Source of the DNA: Salinicola avicenniae
GTDB taxonomy: Bacteria > Pseudomonadota > Gammaproteobacteria > Pseudomonadales > Halomonadaceae
DNA length: 64,000 bases
Assembly (NCBI RefSeq): GCF_023736115.1
Contig: NZ_JAKQZC010000005.1
Coordinates: forward strand, 124,001 to 188,000
Direction: 5' to 3'
A program made the translations under genes and the position numbers. Shown here in pieces: positions 35,385-45,493 of this stretch. Position 1 is the stretch's first letter; every line of letters starts with the position of its first letter. The notes beneath the pieces were generated by a model that was given only the letters and a program-made list of their open reading frames with translations, ran no database searches and was not told the DNA's origin.

Positions 35385-36964
35385 GCCCCTCACATCTGTT
35401 CGAACTGCGTCAGCTGGCGGTCCGCTTCGGTGATCGCCTGGCCGTCGACTCGCTGTCTCTGCACGTGGATCGCGGCGAGTTCGTCGCAGTCGTGGGGGAG
35501 TCCGGCTCGGGTAAGTCGGTCAGCGTTCTCGGGGCGCTCGGTCTCCTGCCTCCCGGTGCCGAGATCACGGGTGAGCGCGCGTTCGAGCATCGGGATCTGT
35601 CGCGGTTATCCCGGCGAGAGTGGCAAACGATTCGCGGCGGGCAGATAGGTTTCGTGTTTCAGGAACCGATGACGTCTCTCAACCCGCTGCACACCATCGG
35701 CAAGCAGATCGGTGAAACCCTGCGCCTGCATCAGGGCTTACGGGGGCAAGCGGCCCATCAACGCAGCCAGGAGCTGCTCGAACGCGTGAAGCTGCCGCGT
35801 GTCTCGGAATTGCTCGACGCCCGGCCACATCAGCTGTCTGGCGGTCAACGCCAACGCGTGATGATCGCCATGGCCATTGCCAACGATCCGAGGCTGTTGA
35901 TCGCCGACGAACCGACGACCGCGCTGGACGTTACCGTACAGCAAGAGATTCTCGCGCTGCTTGATTCGCTGCGCCGGGACCATGGCATGGGATTGCTGTT
36001 GATCAGCCACGACCTGAATCTGGTCAGACGTCACGCCGATCGCGTTGTCGTCATGCACCGCGGCCAGGCCGTCGAGAGCGGCCCGGCCGCCACCGTCTTC
36101 AAAACGCCCACCCAGCCCTACACCCGCAAGCTTCTCGCGGCAGTCCCCGAAGGCAGCCCCCATCCGCTCGCCGGCGACGCGCCTCGCCTGCTCGCGGCCA
36201 AGCGGCTGCGCGTGGCGTTTGAACGCCCCAAACCGTTCCTGCGAGCTCGCCCTCCCGCCTTCGTGGCACTGGAGCCCATGGAGCTCTCGCTGCACGCGGG
36301 CGAAACGCTGGGCATCGTCGGCGAGTCCGGGTCCGGCAAGTCAACCCTCGCCGCCGCGCTGATTCGACTCATCGACGCCTCGGGCGAGATCCACTATCAA
36401 GGCCACCGCCTCGACACGCTGACAGGCAAGGCGCTGCGCCGCCAGCGCCGTGAGCTGCAGATCGTCTTCCAGGACCCCTATGGCTCACTCTCCCCGCGTA
36501 TGCCCGTTGCCGACCTGATCAGCGAAGGCCTGCGTTACCACCACCTCGAGCTGGACACCGCCACCATCGAGCGGCGTGTCGCCGATGCACTGGCAGAGGT
36601 CGATCTGCCTGCGGATTGCGGGGACCGCTATCCGCACGAATTCTCCGGCGGTCAGCGCCAGCGCATTGCGATCGCCCGCGCCTTGATTCTCAAGCCGCGC
36701 CTGCTCGTCCTCGACGAGCCGACTTCCGCTCTCGACCGCACCGTTCAGAAGCAGCTGATCGAGCTGTTGCGAGACGTTCAGGCGCGCCATGGTATTGGCT
36801 ACTTGTTTATCAGCCACGACCTGGCCGTGGTACGTGCCCTGTCGCACCGCATCATCGTGCTGAAGGACGGGGCTATCGTCGAGCAGGGCCGTTGCGAACA
36901 GGTGCTTTCCGCGCCACGATCCGAGTACACGCGCGCCTTGATCGCTGCGGCGGACCTGAACTGA
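35381..36964 (+). CDS. yejF: ABC transporter ATPase YejF (two nucleotide-binding domains)
   Basis: 527 residues with two fused ATPase halves. First half: Walker [11 protein letters not shown] near residue 40, signature [14 protein letters not shown], Walker [14 protein letters not shown]. Second half: Walker [11 protein letters not shown] near 315, signature [14 protein letters not shown], Walker [14 protein letters not shown]. Powers YejABEF, which in other bacteria imports peptides, microcin C or muropeptides. Overlaps yejE by four bases. Confidence 0.95.
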   Translation: MSPSHLFELRQLAVRFGDRLAVDSLSLHVDRGEFVAVVGESGSGKSVSVLGALGLLPPGAEITGERAFEHRDLSRLSRREWQTIRGGQIGFVFQEPMTSLNPLHTIGKQIGETLRLHQGLRGQAAHQRSQELLERVKLPRVSELLDARPHQLSGGQRQRVMIAMAIANDPRLLIADEPTTALDVTVQQEILALLDSLRRDHGMGLLLISHDLNLVRRHADRVVVMHRGQAVESGPAATVFKTPTQPYTRKLLAAVPEGSPHPLAGDAPRLLAAKRLRVAFERPKPFLRARPPAFVALEPMELSLHAGETLGIVGESGSGKSTLAAALIRLIDASGEIHYQGHRLDTLTGKALRRQRRELQIVFQDPYGSLSPRMPVADLISEGLRYHHLELDTATIERRVADALAEVDLPADCGDRYPHEFSGGQRQRIAIARALILKPRLLVLDEPTSALDRTVQKQLIELLRDVQARHGIGYLFISHDLAVVRALSHRIIVLKDGAIVEQGRCEQVLSAPRSEYTRALIAAADLN

Positions 36965-36980
36965 GCCTTGCTATCTGATG

Positions 36981-37105
36981 TAGGGAAAATCATTCCCTAA
37001 CACTAGGCCACCCTTATCGGGATGAGTAAGATAACGGTATAAAAGGCATTGGTATACGACTCGGTTCAGCCCTACGGCGAGTGTGCCTCACCGCAAGGTG
37101 AGGCA
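36981..37105. terminator. Two hairpins between convergent yejF and rsuA
   Basis: TAGGGAA-N5-TTCCCTA at 36981-36999 (7-bp perfect stem) sits 17 bases after yejF. TGCCTCACC-GCAA-GGTGAGGCA at 37084-37105 (9-bp perfect stem) sits 12 bases after the rsuA stop on the other strand. Neither has a clear T-run. Their positions just past each stop suggest a transcript-end role. Confidence 0.5.
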
Positions 37106-37116
37106 GGTGAATCGCA

Positions 37117-37818
37117 TCAGAACGCTGCCACCTCCTCCGGACGCAGGTAACGGCACTCGCCGGGCTCCAGGTCGGGATCCAACTCCAGCGGTCCGATCGC
37201 CTCACGATGCAGCTGGACCAGCGGGCATTCGACCGCAGTCATCATCCGGCGCACCTGGTGATAACGCCCCTCTGTCACGCCGATCAGTACTTCACGTTCG
37301 CTGATACGCTCGAAGGTTGCCGGCCGCGTGAGACGGTCTTCTCCCTGCAGCGTCAGCCCGGCCTCGAAGCGCCGCGCGATACGCTCCGCATCCTTGTCTG
37401 AAATCGGCTCGGCCAGGGTCGCTCGATAGCGTTTCACGCAGGCCCGGTTGGGCGAGGTCACACGGTGCGTCCACTTGCCATCGTCGCTGATCAAGAGCAG
37501 CCCGGACGTCTCAACGTCCAGCCTTCCGACCGGATGCAGGCGATCCAGCTGAGGAATATCGATCAGATCAAGCACCGATGGATGATGCGTGGGACGCAGT
37601 GAGCACTCGACACCGACCGGTTTGTGCAGCATCAAATAGCGCCAACCGATACGCTCCAGCACCTCCCCCTGCCAGCGGACCGTCTGAGTATCGGAAACCT
37701 GACTCGCGCCATCCCGCACCACCACGTCGTCAACGCTAACCTCCCTCAACTTCAAGGCACGCTTGGCCTGACTGCGCGTCAGTTCGGTGGCTTCGCTCAA
37801 GAATCGATCCAGACGCAT
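37117..37818 (-). CDS. rsuA: 16S rRNA pseudouridine(516) synthase
   Basis: 233 residues: an N-terminal S4 RNA-binding domain (MRLDRFLSEATELTRSQAKRAL), then the RsuA catalytic domain with the nucleophilic Asp in GRLDVETSGLLLIS, and the conserved YHQVRRMM. Converts uridine 516 of 16S rRNA to pseudouridine. RluF/RluE relatives are possible but the length and the S4 domain fit RsuA best. Three bases separate it from the upstream amidase gene. Confidence 0.93.
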   Translation of the reverse strand: MRLDRFLSEATELTRSQAKRALKLREVSVDDVVVRDGASQVSDTQTVRWQGEVLERIGWRYLMLHKPVGVECSLRPTHHPSVLDLIDIPQLDRLHPVGRLDVETSGLLLISDDGKWTHRVTSPNRACVKRYRATLAEPISDKDAERIARRFEAGLTLQGEDRLTRPATFERISEREVLIGVTEGRYHQVRRMMTAVECPLVQLHREAIGPLELDPDLEPGECRYLRPEEVAAF

Positions 37819-37821
37819 ACG

Positions 37822-38622
37822 TCATACTCCCAATGAAAATCGGTCCGCATCTTGCCATGCCGGGAACTTATCGCGAAACGCCGCGAGCGATTGAGGCGAG
37901 ATCGACGCGGTCTCGACGAACGCCTGCCCCGCCGCATGATCGACGAGCGGCACCCCTTTGAAGTCGACCAGCAGAGAGTCACCGGCATAGTCGAGTCCAT
38001 TGCCATCTTGCCCCACACGGTTCACTCCCACCACATAGGCCAGATTTTCGATCGCTCGCGCCTGCAGTAGCGTGCGCCAGGCATGACGTCGCGGCGCGGG
38101 CCAGTTGGCGACACACAGCAGCACGTCATATTCAAAGGTATTGGGTGGCACGGGCTGCTGCCGCAGCCAGACGGGAAAACGCAGGTCGTAGCAGACAGAA
38201 AGCAGAAATCGTACACCTCGATACTCGACCAGCTGACGCGCTGTCCCCGCCGTGTAATAGGCCGGCTCCGCGCCCATGCGGAAGAGATGATGCTTGTCGT
38301 AGTGCTGCGCTTCCCCCTCGGGCGGCGCCCAGATCAGGCGATTGAAGCAGTCCCCCCGATCCGTGATCGCCAGGCTTCCGGTGATCGCGCACTGCCGCTC
38401 CCTGGCCTGACGCTGCAACCATTCGACGGTCGTGCCATTTGGCGACTCGGCTAGGCGTTCGGCGTCCATGCTGAAACCGGTGGCAAACATTTCCGGCAGC
38501 ACGATCAGGTCTGTCTGGCCGCCATCCAGCGTCCCCATGAGACGATCCAGCGCCTCACGGTTCGCCGCCGGCGATTCCCAGATCAGGTCGGACTGCAACA
38601 ACGTGATGCGTAAATCGTTCAT
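37822..38622 (-). CDS. Nitrilase-family amidase, YafV (omega-amidase) type
   Basis: 266 residues. The Glu-Lys-Cys triad is visible: Glu in LPEMFATGF, Lys in YDKHHLF, Cys in SVCYDLRFPVW. The family places it with YafV/Nit2, which hydrolyse alpha-ketoglutaramate or ketosuccinamate in methionine and glutamine salvage. Start ATG 38622 has GAGGA five bases upstream; the frame is open farther up but the family N-terminus begins here. Ahead of rsuA with a three-base gap, so the two are probably cotranscribed. Confidence 0.88.
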   Translation of the reverse strand: MNDLRITLLQSDLIWESPAANREALDRLMGTLDGGQTDLIVLPEMFATGFSMDAERLAESPNGTTVEWLQRQARERQCAITGSLAITDRGDCFNRLIWAPPEGEAQHYDKHHLFRMGAEPAYYTAGTARQLVEYRGVRFLLSVCYDLRFPVWLRQQPVPPNTFEYDVLLCVANWPAPRRHAWRTLLQARAIENLAYVVGVNRVGQDGNGLDYAGDSLLVDFKGVPLVDHAAGQAFVETASISPQSLAAFRDKFPAWQDADRFSLGV

Positions 38623-39234
38623 GACGTCCTCGTATCGTGGATCACACCGGCGGGCCCCATATGCCACCGGCACCCTCAGAATGGCGTCATGCTGGATTAC
38701 GCGCCACGAGAAGATGGCAATCCGCTTGCCACATCGGCTACCAGAGAGCCATACCACGAGCGTTCAACGCCTGCATCACCATGGCAGCCGCAATGGCGGC
38801 CAAGTCAAGAAAGAGGCTACTCCGGCAGCTGTTGTCCTGTCGCGGTTATCCCTGCCAAGGGCTACCGGTTTCGTCATGCCGGCCATCACAAGGCTTGACC
38901 GTATTGGGATGCGGCCTGCTTATCGTGGCGAGCTGGGGGCTACCGCCACGCGGTAGAGATGCGACAGATACCGGATGCCAGCTCGTGCTATTCCCCAATT
39001 CCGCTGGTCGATGGTGATTTAGGCAGGCTGGTGCGACAAGCAAGGCCGAGGCGCCGCCAAGTAGACGAACTGCTGCTCAGTCTCGGCGGTGTTCAGGCTT
39101 CAGCGCGACGGCGACTCTCCGATAGGTCGGCCACGGCATCGCGATCAGGTTCATGAACGGCAATTGCCCGCTCGACGCTTTCCGGAGCGGACAAATAGGA
39201 GGGTTACGTTGTCTACGAGACCCATGCTCCGAGA
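38623..39234. other. Gap of about 610 bases with no recognised gene
   Basis: The longest non-coding stretch in the window, between the YafV-type gene and the fliE 3' region. Reading frames here are short and without Shine-Dalgarno support, and I recognise no protein family or transposon remnant. It should include the promoter of the amidase gene (near 38650-38750). Confidence 0.5.
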
Positions 39235-39291
39235 CGCGCCTGATCCGAGAGCACTGTTGACGTGAGTCGTAAGTGCTGCCAATCAGGCGCG
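39235..39291. repeat. Nested 57-base inverted repeat downstream of fliE
   Basis: Outer arms CGCGCCTGAT (39235-39244) and ATCAGGCGCG (39282-39291) pair over ten bases; inside them AGCACT (39250-39255) pairs with AGTGCT (39272-39277). The structure begins nine bases after the fliE stop on the minus strand. No T-run follows. It may end or protect the fliE transcript; a mobile-element remnant is possible but unsupported. Confidence 0.65.
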
Positions 39292-39299
39292 AAGTGACA

Positions 39300-39620
39300 T
39301 CAGATCTGCATGCCCATGACGTCCTTATAGGCCGTGACCAGACGATTTCGGGTCTGCAGCCCCATCTCGAAGGCGACACTCGCCTTCTGCATGTCGACCA
39401 TCACGTCGTTTAGCGCCACATCGGGATCACCGGCTTGAAATGCCTTTGCCTGGTCGGCAGCGGCAACCTTCATCTGGTTGATACGGCCGATGGAGGCCTG
39501 GAGCTCGCCGGCGAAACTGCCGGGGCCCTCGGCAACGCTCGTCGGACTGGCCTGTCCGGAAGCCTGGGTAGATAGTGCCTGCATCTGTTGCAGCGCGGCT
39601 TGAATGCCTGGAGTGCTCAT
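39300..39620 (-). CDS. fliE: Flagellar hook-basal body protein FliE
   Basis: 106 residues. Joins the MS ring to the rod and is the first exported rod subunit. The family C-terminal half is clear: LNDVMVDMQKASVAFEMGLQTRNRLVTAYKDVMGMQI is split across the last 37 residues, ending with the conserved MQI. ATG 39620 has AGGA eight bases upstream. Monocistronic and divergent from fliF, the same arrangement as in enteric bacteria. Confidence 0.95.
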   Translation of the reverse strand: MSTPGIQAALQQMQALSTQASGQASPTSVAEGPGSFAGELQASIGRINQMKVAAADQAKAFQAGDPDVALNDVMVDMQKASVAFEMGLQTRNRLVTAYKDVMGMQI

Positions 39621-39913
39621 CGCGATTGTCCTGTGAGGCGAGCGGAATGCCGCCAGTGGATTCGACGCTCGCAGCCTACCAACCCCCCCACTACAACCAT
39701 TGGCGTAAATGCGTGCGAAAACATCGGCTTTTCCCACCTTCGCCGTCGACAGCGCAACACATAATGGCTGCCATCGAATTTACGCCCCGAGACCGGGCTC
39801 GTCATGGCAGAAGAGTGCCGGACGCGCCCGGCTCCGGATGAGCAGACGCGTTGCAGGGATCGGAACACCGCCATGTTGTCGAGTCGAACCATGTGTCTTG
39901 AGCGGAGACCGTC

Positions 39914-41701
39914 ATGAGCACGGCCACAACGTCCAATGACACTCAGAATGCTTCCGCGCAGTCGGCCCGAGGCACGGCAAAGCCAAGCGGCGGCCGAGAC
40001 TGGCTGAACAAGCTGCAGAGCAATCCCAGAATCCCGCTGATCGTCGGCGGTGCGGCTGCTATCGCTATCGTCGCCGTCCTGTTGATGTGGGCGCGCGCCC
40101 CGGAATACCGGGTGCTCTACTCGACGCTGACCGATGCCGATGGCGGCCGCATCATCAATCAGCTGGATGCCATGGGGGTGCCCTATGAATTCAGCGAAGG
40201 TGGACAAGCGCTGCTCGTCCCGGCGGATCAGGTTCGCCCCCTGCGCCTGCGCCTGGCGGAGCAGGGGTTGCCCCAGGCGAGCGGTGTCGGCTTCGAGCTG
40301 ATGGATGACCAAGCCTTCGGCATTAGTCAATTCGCCGAACAGATCAACTACCAGCGCGCTCTGGAAGGCGAGCTGGCACGCACCATTGCGACCGTGGGGA
40401 GTATCGCCCGCGCCCGGGTCCATCTAGCGATGGCCAAGCCTTCCGTGTTCGTGCGCGAGAGCGAACCCGCCAGTGCATCTGTCGTACTCGATCTCCAGCC
40501 TGGCCGTACGCTCAGCGACGGCCAGGTCAGCGCTATCGTCCATATGGTCTCCAGCAGCGTGCAGCAGCTGTCGACCGATGACGTCACGATTGTCGACCAG
40601 AATGGCGACCTGCTGACTGGGTCGCGTAGCGAAGGGACTCAACTCGACGGCTCTCAGCTGGACTACGTGCGCAACCTGGAACAGGGCTACGCCAAGCGAA
40701 TTGAAGATATCCTGTCGCCAATCGTCGGTGCCGACAACGTCCAGGCTCAGGTCACCGCCCAGGTGGACTTCTCCCAGCGCGAACAGACGGCCGAGCGCTA
40801 TGGCCCCAACCAGCCGCCGAATCAGGCTGCCGTGCGCAGCGAACAAAGCAGCAGTGCCTATCAGAGCAACGGCGATCTCGCCATGGGGGTCCCCGGGGCA
40901 CTCAGCAACCAGCCACCGGGAACCGCCGCGTCTCCGATCAACGCACCGGGCACCCAGGCCGACGCTGAAGATGGCAACGACGACGGGCAGGACGAAGAAG
41001 GGGAAGCCACGCAGACCGAAGACAACTCGTCGAACACCGGCCAGGTACGCCGCAACAGCACGGTCAACTATGAGGTCGACCGCACCGTCGAGCATGTCAA
41101 ACAGCACGTCGGTGGCGTCGAACGCCTGTCCGTCGCCGTCGTGGTCAACTATCGCGACGGCCTCGATGAAGATGGCGAAGCCACGCAGGTGGCGCTGACC
41201 GATAACGAGATGACACAGATTCGCGCCCTCGTTCGCCAGGCAATGGGGTACTCCGAGGTACGTGGCGATGCCCTCGAGGTCGTCAACAGCCCATTCCGCA
41301 TCAGCGAAACGACCTACGAAGCCGTGCCGTGGTGGCAGACGCCGGAAGTCTGGAGCCTGGCCAAGAGTGCGCTCAAGTACCTGATCGTTGCGCTGGCCGC
41401 CCTCTTCCTCTGGTTCAAGGTGGTCAAGCCGCTGATTCGTCGCCAGACCCGCGAGGCAGTGCCGGCCGAGAAAGCCGCCGCCATGGCCGCCACTGCCAGC
41501 GCGGCGGCCGGCGCGGCCAGCTATCAGGAAATCGGCGAAGCGGGCAGCGATGACGAGATGTCGGCGCGTCCGTCACCGAAAGAGCGCAGTCGTCGCCGCT
41601 CCTCGGGCTACGAGCAAGATCTCAAGGATGCTCGAGAGATCGCGCTGGAAGATCCGAGACTCGTAGCCATGGTGGTCAGAAGCTGGATGGAGAAGTCATG
41701 A
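39914..41701 (+). CDS. fliF: Flagellar MS-ring protein FliF
   Basis: 595 residues. Two membrane helices (about 38-60 and 485-505) flank the periplasmic ring-building domains. [20 protein letters not shown] and [31 protein letters not shown] are the RBM1 and RBM2 hallmarks. A charged, poorly conserved loop rich in Asp/Glu (about 350-375) is the expected beta-collar region. The C-terminal tail after the second helix binds FliG. GGAG before ATG 39914. Leads fliFGHIJK. Confidence 0.96.
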   Translation: MSTATTSNDTQNASAQSARGTAKPSGGRDWLNKLQSNPRIPLIVGGAAAIAIVAVLLMWARAPEYRVLYSTLTDADGGRIINQLDAMGVPYEFSEGGQALLVPADQVRPLRLRLAEQGLPQASGVGFELMDDQAFGISQFAEQINYQRALEGELARTIATVGSIARARVHLAMAKPSVFVRESEPASASVVLDLQPGRTLSDGQVSAIVHMVSSSVQQLSTDDVTIVDQNGDLLTGSRSEGTQLDGSQLDYVRNLEQGYAKRIEDILSPIVGADNVQAQVTAQVDFSQREQTAERYGPNQPPNQAAVRSEQSSSAYQSNGDLAMGVPGALSNQPPGTAASPINAPGTQADAEDGNDDGQDEEGEATQTEDNSSNTGQVRRNSTVNYEVDRTVEHVKQHVGGVERLSVAVVVNYRDGLDEDGEATQVALTDNEMTQIRALVRQAMGYSEVRGDALEVVNSPFRISETTYEAVPWWQTPEVWSLAKSALKYLIVALAALFLWFKVVKPLIRRQTREAVPAEKAAAMAATASAAAGAASYQEIGEAGSDDEMSARPSPKERSRRRSSGYEQDLKDAREIALEDPRLVAMVVRSWMEKS

Positions 41702-42696
41702 AAAGCGACATGAGCGGCGCGCGGCGCGGTGCCATCCTGCTGTTGTCACTCGATGAGGACAGCGCGGCGGAGGTGTTCAAATACCTGGCCACGAACGAAG
41801 TGCAGGAGATCAGCCAAGAGATGGCCAGGCTCGGCCAGGTCTCCCATGAGGAGATGGCCGCCGTCCTGCAGGACTTCCATAACGAAGCCGAGCAGTTTAC
41901 TGCCATTAACCTGCACACCAATGAGCACATTCGCTCGGTATTGACCAAGGCGCTAGGCAGCGAGCGTGCCAGCAGCCTGATCGAGGACATTCTCGAGACG
42001 ACCCATACGGCGTCCGGCATCGATTCGCTGAATCTGATGGAGGCGTCGATGGTTGCCGAACTGATTCGTGACGAGCATCCGCAGATCATCGCCACGATTC
42101 TCGTCCACCTGGAGCGCGGCCAGGCCGCCGATATTCTCGAGCTGTTCGACGACAAGCTGCGTGAAGACATCATGCTGCGCATCGCCACCTTCAGCGGCGT
42201 GCAGCCGGCCGCCCTGCAGGAACTGACCGAGGTTCTTGGCAACATGCTCGACGGCACCAATCTCAAGCGCAGCAAGATGGGTGGCGTGAGAACGGCGGCG
42301 GAGATCCTCAACCTGATGAACTCTACCCAGGAAGAGCGGGTCATCGACGTTGTCCGCGCGCACAGCGAAGATCTGGCACAGAAGATCATCGACGAGATGT
42401 TCCTGTTCGAAAATCTGCTCGATATCGACGATCGCGGCATCCAGCTTATCCTGCGCGAGGTCGAAACCAACTCGCTGGTTATCGCGCTACGCGGCTCCGA
42501 AGAAGCCCTCATCGAGAAGTTCACGCGCAACATGTCACAACGTGCGGCACAGCTGATGCGCGAAGATATGGAGAACCGCGGACCGGTTCGCCTCTCGCAG
42601 GTCGAAAACGAACAAAAGACGATTCTGGGTGTGGTCCGACGCCTGGCGGACTCCGGCGAGATCACCTTGAGCGGCGGCGACGATGGCTACGTCTGA
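41698..42696 (+). CDS. fliG: Flagellar motor switch protein FliG
   Basis: 332 residues. The middle-domain EHPQ motif is in [15 protein letters not shown], and the C-terminal torque helix carries charged residues in [15 protein letters not shown]. Forms the rotor ring that meets the MotA stator and FliM. Overlaps the fliF stop by four bases and fliH by fourteen. Confidence 0.96.
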   Translation: MKSDMSGARRGAILLLSLDEDSAAEVFKYLATNEVQEISQEMARLGQVSHEEMAAVLQDFHNEAEQFTAINLHTNEHIRSVLTKALGSERASSLIEDILETTHTASGIDSLNLMEASMVAELIRDEHPQIIATILVHLERGQAADILELFDDKLREDIMLRIATFSGVQPAALQELTEVLGNMLDGTNLKRSKMGGVRTAAEILNLMNSTQEERVIDVVRAHSEDLAQKIIDEMFLFENLLDIDDRGIQLILREVETNSLVIALRGSEEALIEKFTRNMSQRAAQLMREDMENRGPVRLSQVENEQKTILGVVRRLADSGEITLSGGDDGYV

Positions 42697-43453
42697 TCGC
42701 AGTCATCGCCCCCTGCCGACACCGGCAGACGACCGCTGGCATCGCTGGCAGATGGACGACCTCGAGCGTCCGACTGAGACGCGCGACGAACAATCCGGCC
42801 ACGGCACCCTGCAAGCCGAGCGCTATCGGCGACAGCGTGCCGCCGAAGAGCGTCAACGCCGCGAAGCTGCCGAGCAGGCCCGCGAGCGCGGCTACGAGCA
42901 AGGCCGCGCGGAAGGCCACGAGGCTGGCTATGCCGAAGGGTACCGTGAGGGACAGGCTGCCGCTCAAGCCGCCGCAGAGCTCGAGTTCCATAAGCGCCTC
43001 GACCTGACACTCAAACCCCTTGCGCCGCTGGCCGAGACCTTTACCCAGGCCTTGGCCCAGCTCGACGAAGATGTCGCCGACCAACTGGTGGAGCTGGCGC
43101 TGATCGCCGGCCGGCAGCTGGCCGGTGAATCGCTTCAGACCAATCCCGAACATATCGTCTCGGTCGTGCGCGATCTGCTAGCGGCGGACAATAGTCTCAA
43201 TGGCAAGCCCAGGCTGTGGCTACACCCTGATGACCTCCCCCTGGTGACCGCAGCTATCGGCGACACGCTGAGCGCATCCGGCTGGGAGTGTCATGCCGAC
43301 CCAAGCCTGGAACGCGGCGGCTGCCGAGCCACCAGTGCCAGCGGCGGACTGGACGCCACACTCGATACGCAGTGGCGCGCCGTCCTGGATCAACGCCGAC
43401 GGCGACGCAAAACGGCATCGGCACAAGACAGCGAGCCTCCGGCCGATGAGTGA
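42683..43453 (+). CDS. fliH: Flagellar export apparatus regulator FliH
   Basis: 256 residues. A charged, glycine-repeat N-terminal coiled region with [20 protein letters not shown], i.e. the GxxxG-type repeats typical of FliH, then the C-terminal FliI-binding domain ([28 protein letters not shown]). Holds FliI inactive and docks it to the export gate. The start overlaps the last 14 bases of fliG. Confidence 0.9.
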   Translation: MATSDRSHRPLPTPADDRWHRWQMDDLERPTETRDEQSGHGTLQAERYRRQRAAEERQRREAAEQARERGYEQGRAEGHEAGYAEGYREGQAAAQAAAELEFHKRLDLTLKPLAPLAETFTQALAQLDEDVADQLVELALIAGRQLAGESLQTNPEHIVSVVRDLLAADNSLNGKPRLWLHPDDLPLVTAAIGDTLSASGWECHADPSLERGGCRATSASGGLDATLDTQWRAVLDQRRRRRKTASAQDSEPPADE

Positions 43454-44855
43454 CACGCAAAGCGCGTCGTCGCAGGGCGACGAGTCCAACCACGCACGAC
43501 ACTGGCGACAAACGCTCGACAAGGTCAGTCATCGTGTCGAATCGCTTTCACGCTACCGCCACGAGGGGCGGGTCACTCGCGCTACCGGTCTGGTACTGGA
43601 AGCGACCGGCATCCGGCTGCCACTGGGCAGCGCCTGCCTGATTGAGCTGTCCTCCAACGAGGCGGAACGTTTCGCCGAAGCCGAGGTGGTCGGGTTTTCT
43701 GGCGAAAAGCTATTTCTGATGCCACTGGCGGACACGAGCGGGTTGCTGCCCGGCGCCCGCGTGCTCGCGCTGAGCGGCAACCGCCTGGACATTGCCAGTG
43801 CCCGCCGCTTTCCGCTCGGGGAGACCCTGCTCGGACGCGTCGTCGACGGCAACGGCCGCCCACTGGACGAACTCGGCCCGCTGGACCAGAGCCCACACGC
43901 CCCGCTGGAAACGCCACCGATCAACCCCCTCGCCCGCGCACCGATCGATACCGCCATCGATGTCGGGGTTCGTGCCATCAATGGCCTGCTGACGGTGGGC
44001 CGTGGCCAGCGCATGGGGCTGTTCGCCGGCTCCGGGGTCGGCAAAAGCGTGCTGCTGGGGATGATGGCACGCTTTACCAACGCCGATGTGATCGTCGTCG
44101 GCTTGATCGGCGAACGCGGGCGCGAGGTGCAGGATTTTATCGAGAATATCCTCGGCGACGACGGGCTGGCACGCGCCGTCGTCGTCGCCGCCCCGGCCGA
44201 CACCTCCCCGCTACAACGCATGCAAGGCGCCTCTTACGCGACTCGACTGGCCGAGGATTTTCGCGATCAGGGCATGAATGTGCTGTTGATCATGGATTCG
44301 CTGACCCGCTATGCGATGGCGGCACGCGAGATAGCCTTGGCCATTGGCGAACCGCCGGCCACCAAGGGCTATCCCCCCTCCGTTTTCGCCAAGCTACCCG
44401 CCCTGGTCGAGCGCGCCGGCAACGGCAAACGCGGAGGCGGGTCAATTACTGCCTTCTATACCGTGCTGGCCGAGGGCGACGACCAGCAGGATCCGATCGC
44501 CGATTCCGCCCGAGCCATTCTCGATGGCCACATCGTACTGTCCCGCCAGCTCGCCGAGAGCGGTCACTACCCTGCCATCGATATCGAAGCCTCGATCAGT
44601 CGTGCCATGCCGGCAGTGGTCGATGGCGCCCGCCTCCGCCAGGCACAGGGATTCAAGCAGATGATCTCGCGCTACCAGCGCAACCGTGACCTGATTAACG
44701 TCGGCGCCTACGTAAGCGGTCAGGACCCTCAGCTGGATCGGGCTGTTGCCCTCTATCCCCGGCTCGAAACGTTTCTACAACAGCGCATGGATGAAGTCTC
44801 GGATATCGGCACGACAGCACAAGTACTGGATGGCTTGATCCCTCCCGCAGGCTGA
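43446..44855 (+). CDS. fliI: Flagellum-specific ATPase FliI
   Basis: 469 residues of the F1-beta-like type III ATPase family. Walker [14 protein letters not shown] near residue 200, [13 protein letters not shown], Walker [15 protein letters not shown], and [12 protein letters not shown] for substrate-handling are all there. Drives unfolding and export of rod, hook and filament subunits with FliHJ. ATG 43446 overlaps the fliH stop by eight bases. A 128-base gap separates it from fliJ. Confidence 0.96.
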   Translation: MSDTQSASSQGDESNHARHWRQTLDKVSHRVESLSRYRHEGRVTRATGLVLEATGIRLPLGSACLIELSSNEAERFAEAEVVGFSGEKLFLMPLADTSGLLPGARVLALSGNRLDIASARRFPLGETLLGRVVDGNGRPLDELGPLDQSPHAPLETPPINPLARAPIDTAIDVGVRAINGLLTVGRGQRMGLFAGSGVGKSVLLGMMARFTNADVIVVGLIGERGREVQDFIENILGDDGLARAVVVAAPADTSPLQRMQGASYATRLAEDFRDQGMNVLLIMDSLTRYAMAAREIALAIGEPPATKGYPPSVFAKLPALVERAGNGKRGGGSITAFYTVLAEGDDQQDPIADSARAILDGHIVLSRQLAESGHYPAIDIEASISRAMPAVVDGARLRQAQGFKQMISRYQRNRDLINVGAYVSGQDPQLDRAVALYPRLETFLQQRMDEVSDIGTTAQVLDGLIPPAG

Positions 44856-44870
44856 CACCGGCTTCACCTC

Positions 44871-44889
44871 GAAAAAGCCCGGCTTTTTC
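44871..44889 (+). terminator. A/T-flanked palindrome between fliI and fliJ
   Basis: GAAAAAGCC-C-GGCTTTTTC. As RNA it gives a 7-bp stem with a CCCGG loop, the stem being A/U rich and weak. It ends in a T-run, as a terminator would, but readthrough is expected since fliJ and fliK follow without a better promoter that I can see. Confidence 0.4.
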
Positions 44890-44983
44890 CCGCTAATCGC
44901 GACTTTGGTTCGACGGCAATGCCCCGACAATGGCAGTGGGTCGACATTGTGCAAACCATTCCGACAGACCGGAGGGAGAAGCC

Positions 44984-45442
44984 TTGGCCAACATGCAAGC
45001 GATGGAGATGCTCCGCGATCTCGCCCAACGCACCAGCGACAAGGCAGTCGAGGACCTGGGGCGCCTACGGCGTCAACAGCAGGAGTCCGAAGTTCAGCTC
45101 GCCCAGCTGAAACGCTATCGCGACGAGTATCAACAGCGGCTGCACGACAGTCTGTCCAACGGTGTCTCATCGCGCCGATGGCAAGACTATCAGCAATTTA
45201 TCGGCTCGCTGGACCAGGCCATCGAACAGCAGAAGCGCCGGCTAGGCGCACAGCAGCAGCATGTCGACCAAGGCGTACAGCGCTGGCAGGGCGAGCGCCG
45301 TAAGCTCAATGCCTACGAGACGCTGCATGCGCGCGGCGAACGCGCGCAGGCACGTATCGAGGCGCGCCAGGACCAGCGCCAGAGCGACGAGATGGCAGCA
45401 CAGCTCCGCCGCCGTCAGCAGGAAATGAGCCACTTCGACTGA
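44984..45442 (+). CDS. fliJ: Flagellar export chaperone FliJ
   Basis: 152 residues, almost wholly alpha-helical and charged, giving a long antiparallel coiled coil (LRRQQQESEVQLAQLKRYRDEY and QMAAQLRRRQQEM-like end). Escorts export substrates and activates FliI and the FlhA gate. Start is TTG 44984, five bases after GGAGGGAG; ATG 44993 is 14 bases away from it and so less likely. Family call also rests on position between fliI and fliK. Confidence 0.88.
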   Translation: MANMQAMEMLRDLAQRTSDKAVEDLGRLRRQQQESEVQLAQLKRYRDEYQQRLHDSLSNGVSSRRWQDYQQFIGSLDQAIEQQKRRLGAQQQHVDQGVQRWQGERRKLNAYETLHARGERAQARIEARQDQRQSDEMAAQLRRRQQEMSHFD

Positions 45443-45493
45443 CCGTTCCCTTCCGACGGATCGCCCCACTATCTTGTAGAGACGGCATCGCCC

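Noticed and set aside
39235-39291. Integron attC site or insertion-sequence remnant
   Set aside because: The 57-base dyad lacks the GTTRRRY/RYYYAAC core sites, and no transposase or integrase lies nearby.
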